Assembly (NCBI GenBank): GCA_946545475.1
Contig: CAMNNO010000003.1
Coordinates: 1-41,613 of the forward strand
Reading direction: 5' to 3'
Length of the DNA: 41,613 nt
Origin: an uncultured Blautia sp.
Lineage (GTDB): Bacteria; Bacillota; Clostridia; Lachnospirales; Lachnospiraceae
Made by a program: the position numbers and the translations under genes. Below, one piece after another: positions 8,294 through 16,674 of this stretch. The notes beneath the pieces were generated by a model, which saw only the letters and a program-made list of their open reading frames with translations, was not told the DNA's origin and ran no database searches. Position 1 is the first letter of the stretch. Each line of letters starts with the position of its first letter.

Positions 8294-10525
8294 ATGAAAA
8301 GAAAACTTTTATCGGCATGCGCCTGCCTGTTTGGCGCAGTTCTGTCTTTAAATACTGCCGTGTCCGCTCTGGACCGGATGGAGCTCGATGACGGCGTACC
8401 CGGGATAGCCATGGAAGAAGATGATTTTTACGAAGCGGATGAGGTGTTTTCCGGCAGCGGTGATCTTGACCTTCTGGAAATGCCGCCGGCGGACGATTTT
8501 TCCCTGGAGGAATGGCTTTTGGATTCCGGGCAGGATGATATTTCCGGGCAGAATGATGCCTGGGAGCCGAATGGCGAAATTCTGGAAGCGGGGCCCTCTG
8601 TGGAAACGGTCCGGACAAGGAACCGCATTCCTGCCGTGGGGCAATCTTCCATCAAGATACTTGAGGGGATCAATCTTTCCGCCTTTGCCGGGAGCTATGT
8701 CCAGCCCATCTATGAAGGTGTTGTCAGCGATGCAACGCTGTGGGATGAGCAGGGATTTATGGTTTCCTGGTATGAGGCGGATATCGCGAGGGGAAGAGTC
8801 TTTTCTTTGAGCGATACGCCTCAGTGGGAGACCGTTTTTTCGAGCACAGAAGAGGCTGTCTCTTTTGTGGCCGATGCCTTCACAAAACATGAAGGTGTTA
8901 AACGCTTTGATGTCTGGATCCCCGCAGGGACAGACAAAGAAACCGTCTATCAGACCCCGATCGCTATTATTCTGGAGGCATTATCGCGTATTCCCGATTC
9001 CCATGAGAAGGACCTTTTTAAGCTCAGGCTTGTCGGATTTACTTTTATAGCCAAAGAGGAAGCCCGGACAGAGGAAGGCTTTTATCTGGCCGTGAACTAT
9101 TCGTTTACCCATGCCGAGCCTTCTGACTATGTGAACAGGACAAATTCCTACCAGGTTCCATGGATGCGGGAGCTTATGGGGCTGGACGGGCTTTCGGATG
9201 AGGCATCCGTCTCGAGGGTCTATTCTTTTTTATCGTCTTATCTGGCATACGCCTATGGAATACAAAAGGAGTATGAGAACTTTGGCTTTATTCCGTACAG
9301 TGCTTATGGAGCTGCCGAGTGCCGAAAAGCTTTCAGCCATGCCTATGCTTTGCTGGCCAGCTATCTTCTCCGGTCACAGGGCCTGGACTGCCGTATTGTG
9401 ACAGGAAATCTGGACGGAAATACCCATGTATGGAATATTGTCCGGATCGGAAATCTGTATTATAATCTTGACATAGCCTGGGCCTGCATGAATGAGAGAG
9501 GAAACGGATTTCTGAGGGGAGGCACCTCCTTTGACGGGCATGTGAGGGATGACGAATATCTCACGGAATCGTTTACATCCGCGCATCCTATGGCCGATTA
9601 TGACTATGCCTTTGGCTGCAGCCATATTTTTGATGAGCAGCTTATCCCGTCGGGACTGTGGACGGACACAAACGGATCGGGCAACGGCCTTCGCTGGTCT
9701 GTCTGCAGGCTTTGCGGATATGCCAGGACCGATGCCGAATTTTTCCCGGCTCTTAGCTGGATACGTATGCCCGTTTCCCGGTTTACCTATACCGGGGAGA
9801 ATATCCATCCGGAGATAGAGCTGGTGGACAGATATAAAGATATTATCGATCCGGCCTATTATGATGTCATTTATCCCGATCCCTGCCGGGATGTCCGCGC
9901 AAAGGAGTATCGTCTGACCGTCCAGATGAAGGGGCCCTATGTCGGAACCGATTCCAAGGGCTATTACATCGACACCAAGGCTCCTGTCAAGATATCGCTT
10001 ACGTCTCCGGCAAAACTTCTGCCTTCCGTTGCGGATGGCATGTCATACCAGGTGACTGCGGTGATCACCGAAGGAGCCGTGGGAGAAGGCGTGCATTTCA
10101 AGACAAATAATCCTTTTGTTCTGGATGTTGCCGATGACGGAACCATTATTCCTAAGGCGGCAGGAGGAGCCACCGTGCTGGCCTATTACCCCGGCAGCAA
10201 AAACTGCAGGTATGCCAATGCCAAGGTTTATGTCTTTGTGCGGCCACAAAAAGTGGATTTTATTTCTCTGACCGACCAGAAGGGCATTCTCACCATGACC
10301 TGGAACAAGTGCGGGGGATGCACCTATCAGATCCAGTATTCCAAAGATCCGTCTTTTTCCGAGCGAAAAACTCTGACGGTAAGCTCTGACAGTAAGCTTA
10401 GCTATACCAAGGGCGGCCTTTCCAGGGGCGAAACCTACTATCTTCGCATCCGGTCGCACTGCAGTGGAAACGGAAAGGACTATTTTTCTTACTGGAGTCC
10501 TGTACACACGTACACGATGTCTTGA
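8294..10525 (+). CDS. Secreted transglutaminase-like protein with bacterial Ig-like and FN3-like C-terminal domains
   Basis: Signal peptide MKRKLLSACACLFGAVLSLNTAVSA; AFSHAYALLASYLLRSQGLDC...THVWNIVRIGNLYYNLDIAWA; C-terminal YYLRIRSH FN3-like. Confidence 0.75.
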   Translation: MKRKLLSACACLFGAVLSLNTAVSALDRMELDDGVPGIAMEEDDFYEADEVFSGSGDLDLLEMPPADDFSLEEWLLDSGQDDISGQNDAWEPNGEILEAGPSVETVRTRNRIPAVGQSSIKILEGINLSAFAGSYVQPIYEGVVSDATLWDEQGFMVSWYEADIARGRVFSLSDTPQWETVFSSTEEAVSFVADAFTKHEGVKRFDVWIPAGTDKETVYQTPIAIILEALSRIPDSHEKDLFKLRLVGFTFIAKEEARTEEGFYLAVNYSFTHAEPSDYVNRTNSYQVPWMRELMGLDGLSDEASVSRVYSFLSSYLAYAYGIQKEYENFGFIPYSAYGAAECRKAFSHAYALLASYLLRSQGLDCRIVTGNLDGNTHVWNIVRIGNLYYNLDIAWACMNERGNGFLRGGTSFDGHVRDDEYLTESFTSAHPMADYDYAFGCSHIFDEQLIPSGLWTDTNGSGNGLRWSVCRLCGYARTDAEFFPALSWIRMPVSRFTYTGENIHPEIELVDRYKDIIDPAYYDVIYPDPCRDVRAKEYRLTVQMKGPYVGTDSKGYYIDTKAPVKISLTSPAKLLPSVADGMSYQVTAVITEGAVGEGVHFKTNNPFVLDVADDGTIIPKAAGGATVLAYYPGSKNCRYANAKVYVFVRPQKVDFISLTDQKGILTMTWNKCGGCTYQIQYSKDPSFSERKTLTVSSDSKLSYTKGGLSRGETYYLRIRSHCSGNGKDYFSYWSPVHTYTMS

Positions 10526-10546
10526 ACTGTTTGAGAGGGTGGGCCT

Positions 10547-12142
10547 GTGAAGAAATTTAACACTACGGCAATTTGCATTCCATCAAAGCATTACATGGTA
10601 GACCTTTCCTCACGGATTGCCCAGATCAGAAAAATGGTAGATGCAGGAGAATATTTTACGATCAACAGGGCAAGGCAATATGGGAAGACAACTACCCTGA
10701 ACATGCTCAGGAAAACGCTTGGCGATTCCTATAACCCGGTCAGCCTGGACTTTCAGAAGATCAGTACCGCCGGGTTTTCTACAGAGAAAGCATTTTGCCA
10801 GACATTCGCCAGCATCATCTGTGACGGCATTGAGTATGGGAGCATATATACAGACGATGAAACAGCTACCGCACTAAAGACCATGTCTGAGGATGATTCT
10901 GAAAACGTGCGCCTGGATCATCTTTTTCGGATCTTGCGAAAGTGGTGCCACAGGTCAGAGAAGCCGATCGTATTGATGATCGATGAGGTTGACAGTGCGG
11001 CAAATAATCAGGTCTTTCTTGATTTCCTGGCTCAACTGCGGGAGGGATACATCAACAGGGCCGCGGAAGGAATCCCGGCCTTTCAGTCCGTTATTCTGGC
11101 CGGCGTTGCAGATATCAAGCACCTGAAGAGTAAGATCCGCGATGAAGATCAGCATAAAGTAAATTCTCCATGGAACATTGCCACAGATTTCCTGGTTGAC
11201 ATGAGCTTCCATACTGAGGACATCCAGGGCATGTTAGAGGAATACGAAGCTGATCATCACACAGGTATGGATACCGGTAAGATTGCCGGAGCAATAGAAA
11301 TGTATACAGGCGGGTATCCCTATCTTGTCAGCCGCATTTGCCAGGTCGTCGATGAACGGCTTGTGCCGGACGTGTTCCCGGATCTTTTTTCAGCCTGGAC
11401 AGCTTACGGCGTGGATGAAGCCGTAAAACAGATTCTTGCAGAGAAGAACATGTTGTTTGAATCGGTAACAGGAAAGCTGACGAATTACCCGGAACTGAAA
11501 AAACAGATCCGGAATATTCTGCTCAGAGGTGATACCTATGCGTGGATGCCATACAACGAACAGCAGCAGCTGCTGTTTATGTATGGATTGATCCGAAATG
11601 ATCATAATACTGTAGCCATTGCCAACCGAATGTTTGAAATGCTCCTTTATACACAATTTATCAGTGAAAATAAAGAAAATGAAGTTCTGAAGCAGCTGGC
11701 ATCGGCGGAGAAATCTGTTTTTGTTTCAGAAGATGGATGGCTGGATGTTCCGAAGATCATGGAACATTTCATCCGTGAGCATAATCGCATACATCCGGAC
11801 CAGAGTGGAAAGTTTCTGGAAGAAGAGGGAAGAGAAAGATTCCTTACCTATCTGTCGCCGATCCTCAATGGCACCGGGACCTATTCGATAGAAGAGCAGA
11901 CCCGGACACATCAGAGAATGGACGTGGTTATCCATTATCTCGGCCGGCGATATGTGATAGAATTAAAAATCTGGCACGGCAGCCGCTACAACGAAAAGGG
12001 AGAAAAACAGATCAGGGAATACCTTGACTATTTTGGGCTTTCTACCGGTTACATGCTGAGCTTCAATTTTAACCGCAGGAAAGAATCCGGAGTACGCAGA
12101 GTACAGATTGGAGACAAAATACTTTTTGAAGGGATCGTATGA
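10547..12142 (+). CDS. AAA-like ATPase with C-terminal PD-(D/E)XK-like nuclease domain
   Basis: INRARQYGKTTTLNML Walker A-like, IVLMIDEVDSAAN Walker B, C-terminal MDVVIHYLGRRYVIELKIWHG. Confidence 0.85.
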   Translation: MKKFNTTAICIPSKHYMVDLSSRIAQIRKMVDAGEYFTINRARQYGKTTTLNMLRKTLGDSYNPVSLDFQKISTAGFSTEKAFCQTFASIICDGIEYGSIYTDDETATALKTMSEDDSENVRLDHLFRILRKWCHRSEKPIVLMIDEVDSAANNQVFLDFLAQLREGYINRAAEGIPAFQSVILAGVADIKHLKSKIRDEDQHKVNSPWNIATDFLVDMSFHTEDIQGMLEEYEADHHTGMDTGKIAGAIEMYTGGYPYLVSRICQVVDERLVPDVFPDLFSAWTAYGVDEAVKQILAEKNMLFESVTGKLTNYPELKKQIRNILLRGDTYAWMPYNEQQQLLFMYGLIRNDHNTVAIANRMFEMLLYTQFISENKENEVLKQLASAEKSVFVSEDGWLDVPKIMEHFIREHNRIHPDQSGKFLEEEGRERFLTYLSPILNGTGTYSIEEQTRTHQRMDVVIHYLGRRYVIELKIWHGSRYNEKGEKQIREYLDYFGLSTGYMLSFNFNRRKESGVRRVQIGDKILFEGIV

Positions 12143-12256
12143 GGAGATAGGGCCAAGCGGTTCCGGTCAAAGGATGAATGAAAAAACCTGAAAAAGGCAT
12201 CTTATGGAAGATTGCTGAGTGAATACAAAGCGAGCGTCACAATGGAGGGATCTGGC

Positions 12257-14167
12257 ATGAAGAGCATAAGAAGCATGAAGAGGATAATTCTGTGGCTGGC
12301 CTGGGCATCTGCGCTATTTGCGCTATTTCCGGCTTCCTGCCTGGCGCAGCAGCGCGAAGAGAAGCTGAAACGTGTTTTTGAGATACCTGTCGAGGAATGG
12401 CCAGGGTATTCCTACAGCCTGGGAGAAACGGTGACGGCTGAGGGGAGCGTGGAATTTACCGTCAGTGATGAGCTTTTTTATTATCCTGCGGAAGCCGACC
12501 AGCAAAACATACTGGAAGTCACCGTTTCATTCGTGAATATCTCATTTGGCGAGGTTCCTGTGTCTGAGCTTCTGAAACAGGCAACCATCACCTTTATGAA
12601 CCGGTATCCTTTTTACGGCGCGATCGACGTTATTTCCGGAGAAGGCACGCAGGCCCTGCCTATGCTGCACCGCATGGAGATGCGCATCCGCTTTGACCTT
12701 CCGGACCTTGTCCTGGAAAAGCCGGATGAGATGGTGCTGGAGCTTGGCTGCTTAAACGGCGTGTATTCTTTTGGGATCGATCATGTGGAGAAAATAGACG
12801 CGCCTGCCCGCCCGCAGAATGGCCAGGAGCTTTCGCCGGGCGCGTCTTCGCCGGCGGATACGGGCGCGTGGTCCTATGGCCCGGATACGCTAAGCATCAG
12901 CCGGATCCCGGACAATAATACCCGGATCGATGCGATCCCGGATGCCTTTGACGCAGTGCCTGCCCTTTCACCGGGATATTTTACGGGCACTGTCTCCTTT
13001 GACGGCCAGAAAAATGACCACAGCTTTACTCCGGCCATATCGGGGACCTACCGCTTTGAGTTCCAGAATATTGCGGATGGCGTCGATTTCCGCTTATGGG
13101 TATGCCGCTCGAACGGCGATTCCATCAAGTCAGATTACGATATGGACGATGGAGACGGGCTGACAGTTTCGCTGCAGGCGGGAACGTCCTATATCATAAG
13201 AGTCGGGCAATACCGCAATTATGGCGCTTACTCTCTGCTGGTGGGCGAGCAGAAGCCGACCTTTGATGTCAGCCACCTGACCATGGTCACGGATTCTGTC
13301 CAGTACACGGACCAGGAAAACAATTACCGGTTTACGGCCGCCCTGAACGGGACATACCGTTTTGAATTTAAAAACGTGCCGGATGGGACGGACTTTAGGC
13401 TGTATGTGTACAATTCCGGCTGGGAGACCATTAAATCCGACTACGATATGGACAACGGGGATGGCCTGACAGTCAGTCTGCAGGCCGGCAAGAGCTATTA
13501 TATCCGGGTAAAGCAATACCGGAGCCTGGGGGGCTACTCGCTTCTCATCGGAAAACAGAAGCCGATCGCGGATGTGTCACAAAATACCCTGGTTTCGGAT
13601 TCGATCCAGTTTACGGATCAGAGGAACAGCTATGCCCTTACCGCCGCGCTGAACGGAACGTACCGGTTTGAGTTTGCGAATGTGCCGGAAGGCACGGACC
13701 TTAGGCTGTATGTGTACAACTCCGGCTGGGAGACCATCAAATCCGACTACGACATGGATTCCGGCGATGGCCTGACGGTTTCTTTAAACGCCGGGCAGGC
13801 CATCTACCTGACGGTTGTTCAATACAGAAAGACCGGCTCCTATGACCTGCTCCTCGGAAAGCCGAAGCCTGTGGCGGATATCACAAGGGTAAAGCAGGTC
13901 ATGGACAGCGTACAGTTCACCGATCAGCGCAACAGCTACGCCTACGAGGCCCAGACGGCCGGGAAGCACATGTTCTCATTTTCGGATGTCGCCGACGGCG
14001 TGGATTACCGCATGCAGATCTACAACTCCGGGTGGGAAAGCCTTAAGTCGGACTACGACATGGACTCCGGCGACGGGCTGACCGTGGAACTGGCACAGGG
14101 GCAGAAGATTTACATCGTGGTGGGCCAGTACAGAAATTTGGGGACCTATACCCTGAATGTTTCCTGA
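12257..14167 (+). CDS. Secreted protein with four tandem about 100-aa PPC-like (pre-peptidase C-terminal) beta domains
   Basis: Signal peptide from MKSIRSMKRIILWLAWASALFALFPASCLA; repeats of GTYRFEF..VPDGTDFRLYVYNSGWETIKSDYDMDxGDGLTVSLxAG..Y..V.QYR. Confidence 0.8.
   Translation: MKSIRSMKRIILWLAWASALFALFPASCLAQQREEKLKRVFEIPVEEWPGYSYSLGETVTAEGSVEFTVSDELFYYPAEADQQNILEVTVSFVNISFGEVPVSELLKQATITFMNRYPFYGAIDVISGEGTQALPMLHRMEMRIRFDLPDLVLEKPDEMVLELGCLNGVYSFGIDHVEKIDAPARPQNGQELSPGASSPADTGAWSYGPDTLSISRIPDNNTRIDAIPDAFDAVPALSPGYFTGTVSFDGQKNDHSFTPAISGTYRFEFQNIADGVDFRLWVCRSNGDSIKSDYDMDDGDGLTVSLQAGTSYIIRVGQYRNYGAYSLLVGEQKPTFDVSHLTMVTDSVQYTDQENNYRFTAALNGTYRFEFKNVPDGTDFRLYVYNSGWETIKSDYDMDNGDGLTVSLQAGKSYYIRVKQYRSLGGYSLLIGKQKPIADVSQNTLVSDSIQFTDQRNSYALTAALNGTYRFEFANVPEGTDLRLYVYNSGWETIKSDYDMDSGDGLTVSLNAGQAIYLTVVQYRKTGSYDLLLGKPKPVADITRVKQVMDSVQFTDQRNSYAYEAQTAGKHMFSFSDVADGVDYRMQIYNSGWESLKSDYDMDSGDGLTVELAQGQKIYIVVGQYRNLGTYTLNVS
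12960..14165 (+). repeat. Four tandem in-frame repeats of about 300 bp encoding PPC-like domains
   Basis: SDYDMD(D/N/S)GDGLTV recurs four times at about 99-aa spacing. Confidence 0.8.
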
Positions 14168-14202
14168 ATCAAGCGATATCTGAACAGTGACGGGAGGCAG
14201 CC

Positions 14203-14427
14203 ATGTTACATTTTTTCAGCAAAAAAACAGAAGCCCACAAACATTACGACCCCGCTGAGCTAAAGCCCGTGATACGATCCAGCATCTGCACGGGAGAAAA
14301 AGCCGCCGGCTTTAAGGAAATCGCGAGCGGGAAATTCCGCGAAGTGATGCTGATCAGGGATGAGGCCGATCTTAAGGCTTTCAGGAAAGAATACGGCATC
14401 ACAGAAGAGATAGAGACGATATACTGA
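14203..14427 (+). CDS. Small conserved-looking hypothetical protein
   Basis: 74 aa MLHFFSKKTEAHKHYDPAELKPVIRSSICTGEKAAGFKEI...; GGGAGG RBS. Confidence 0.7.
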   Translation: MLHFFSKKTEAHKHYDPAELKPVIRSSICTGEKAAGFKEIASGKFREVMLIRDEADLKAFRKEYGITEEIETIY

Positions 14428-14462
14428 TCGAACGGCATCATTCCGATGAAAGGGGGATAGAG

Positions 14463-15011
14463 ATGTCTGCATTGCCGGATGAACCTTATTATACGATAGA
14501 AGATATTTATCATTTACCTGATGGGCAAAGGGCAGAATTGATAGACGGGCAGATTTATATGATGGCGCCGCCCAGGCCTGCTCATGAACGCCTTATCTTC
14601 AGAATGAGCCGGGTCCTGGACAATCATATCGAGGATATGAAAATGCCCTGTGAAGTTCTGACATCCAATGTTGGCGTTTTTTTATTTGATAGTGATACGA
14701 CTTATGTTCTCCCGGACCTGAAAGTCATCTGCGACGAAAGCAGGATGAAGGATGATGGATATCATGGCGCACCGGATTTTGTTGTTGAGGTGTTGTCAAA
14801 AGCCACGGAAGCTTATGACAAGGTAGAAAAACTTGCCCTATACAAAAAAGCCGGAGTGAAGGAATACTGGATTCTGGATCAGGCAAAAAGAATGGTTATC
14901 AAATATGTTTTCATCCCTGAATTTGAAAATGCTATCTTTTCCTTTGACGATGATATTCCGGTCAGCATCTGTGATGGTTTCAGCATAAACCTTGGAAAAT
15001 TGGGATTTTAA
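14463..15011 (+). CDS. Uma2 family putative endonuclease, copy 3 (diverged)
   Basis: LPDGQRAELIDGQIYMMAPPRPAHE...YVLPDLKVICDE...GAPDFVVEVLSKAT...LYKKAGVKEYWILD. Confidence 0.9.
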   Translation: MSALPDEPYYTIEDIYHLPDGQRAELIDGQIYMMAPPRPAHERLIFRMSRVLDNHIEDMKMPCEVLTSNVGVFLFDSDTTYVLPDLKVICDESRMKDDGYHGAPDFVVEVLSKATEAYDKVEKLALYKKAGVKEYWILDQAKRMVIKYVFIPEFENAIFSFDDDIPVSICDGFSINLGKLGF

Positions 15012-15050
15012 AGTAACAGGCAACAGGACTTACAAAAAGGAGGCTGCAAG

Positions 15051-16565
15051 ATGTTTGAGAGGAAGCTGTTTCGTTCCGATATGCTGCGATGTGTCCTGTG
15101 TCATGACGCGCCCTGTACCAGGGCATGTCCGAAAATGGACCCGGCCGGGAAGCTTTTTGCGGTATGGTTTGACAATGAGAAGGGGGCTGCCGCGCTTTTA
15201 CCGGCGGAGAACGCCTGCGCCTCGTGCCCGGCCCCCTGCGAAGACGCATGCGTCCGCCCGCACGAGGTCCCGATCCGGGCGCTGATGATGCGTCTCTTTG
15301 ATGAGGTGAAGCCGGATATGGGACTCCCTGCTGTAGCGGATGAAAGCCTTCTGGCGACGGACATATGCGGAACGCCCTTGGAAAACCCCTTCCTGCTTTC
15401 ATCCTCGGTGGTGGCCAGCACATATGATATGTGCGCCCGCGCGTTCGAGGCCGGGTGGGCCGGGGCGTCCTTCAAGACGGTCTGCTCCTTCGACATTCAC
15501 GAGGCGTCTCCCCGCTTCTCGGCAATCACGGGAGATAACGGCAGCATCATCGGCTTCAAAAATGTCGAACAGCTTTCCGACCACAGCGTGGCGGAAAACA
15601 TGGCCATCTTCCGCAGGCTGAAGCAGAACTATCCGTCAAAATTTATCCTCGCCTCCATCATGGGGCAGAATGAGGATGAGTGGGAGAGCCTGGCGAGGGC
15701 CTGTGAGGAGAACGGCGCGGACGGGATAGAGCTCAACTTTTCCTGCCCGAATATGATGGACGGCGGTCTGGGCTCAGATATCGGGCAGGTGCCGGAGCTT
15801 GTCGAGCGTTTCACGGCCGCGGCAAAACGCGGGACGCGCCTTCCTGTCCTTTCCAAGCTCACGCCGAACGTTGCGAACATGAGCCCGGCGGCCGAGGCGG
15901 CCGTGCGCGGCGGCGCAGACGGCGTTGCCGCCATCAATACCATTAAGAGCATTGTCAATGTAAATCCCCATACCTACGTTTCCGCTCCGGCCGTGCATGG
16001 CATGTCCGCCGTCGGCGGCTACAGCGGGAATGCCGTCAAGCCTATCGCCCTGCGCTTTATTGCCGAGCTTTCCAAGAACCCGGCGCTTTCCGGCAGGCAC
16101 ATAAGCGGCATGGGCGGCATTGAAACATGGCGGGATGCGCTGGAGTTTATCCTTCTTGGGGCCTCCAGCCTGCAGGTGACGACAGCGGTCATGCAGTACG
16201 GCTACCGCATTATCGACGAGCTCAAGAAAGGGCTTAACATATACCTGGCCGAGAAGGGGTTCCGGAATGTGCGGGAGGCCGTCGGCCTTGGCCTTGAGAG
16301 CGTCAGCGCCACGACGGACGCCCTGGAGAGGGACACCATCCTCTTCCCGAAATTTGATACCGAAAAATGCATCGGCTGCGGAAGATGCCTGATCTCCTGC
16401 GAGGACGGAGGCCACCAGGCCATCCAGCTGACAAAAGAGAGAAAGCCGAAGCTTGACGGGAAGAAGTGCGTCGGATGCCACCTCTGCCTTCTGGTCTGTC
16501 CGCAGAAAGCCGTTTCACCGGCAAAAAAGAGGATTCAGAACCGGTCATCCCATGAATTGACTTGA
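15051..16565 (+). CDS. preA: PreA-like dihydropyrimidine dehydrogenase/DHODH-family protein with N- and C-terminal Fe-S modules
   Basis: N-terminal CVLCHDAPCTRACP and CASCPAPCEDAC; IELNFSCPN, KLTPNVANM barrel motifs; C-terminal CIGCGRCLISC and CVGCHLCLLVCP. Confidence 0.8.
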   Translation: MFERKLFRSDMLRCVLCHDAPCTRACPKMDPAGKLFAVWFDNEKGAAALLPAENACASCPAPCEDACVRPHEVPIRALMMRLFDEVKPDMGLPAVADESLLATDICGTPLENPFLLSSSVVASTYDMCARAFEAGWAGASFKTVCSFDIHEASPRFSAITGDNGSIIGFKNVEQLSDHSVAENMAIFRRLKQNYPSKFILASIMGQNEDEWESLARACEENGADGIELNFSCPNMMDGGLGSDIGQVPELVERFTAAAKRGTRLPVLSKLTPNVANMSPAAEAAVRGGADGVAAINTIKSIVNVNPHTYVSAPAVHGMSAVGGYSGNAVKPIALRFIAELSKNPALSGRHISGMGGIETWRDALEFILLGASSLQVTTAVMQYGYRIIDELKKGLNIYLAEKGFRNVREAVGLGLESVSATTDALERDTILFPKFDTEKCIGCGRCLISCEDGGHQAIQLTKERKPKLDGKKCVGCHLCLLVCPQKAVSPAKKRIQNRSSHELT

Positions 16566-16590
16566 TTTTTTATGAACATTTCATTATACT
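16562..16590 (+). promoter_or_regulatory. Candidate sigma70 promoter TTGATT-N17-TATACT upstream of glgA
   Basis: -35 at 16562-16567, 17-bp spacer, -10 at 16585-16590. Confidence 0.55.
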
Positions 16591-16674
16591 GAAACTGTAG
16601 TTTACGGCTGTGCGTATAAAAAACATTATACTCGCACGGGAACTGTTGAATTTTCAAATTTAATGGAGATTGAA

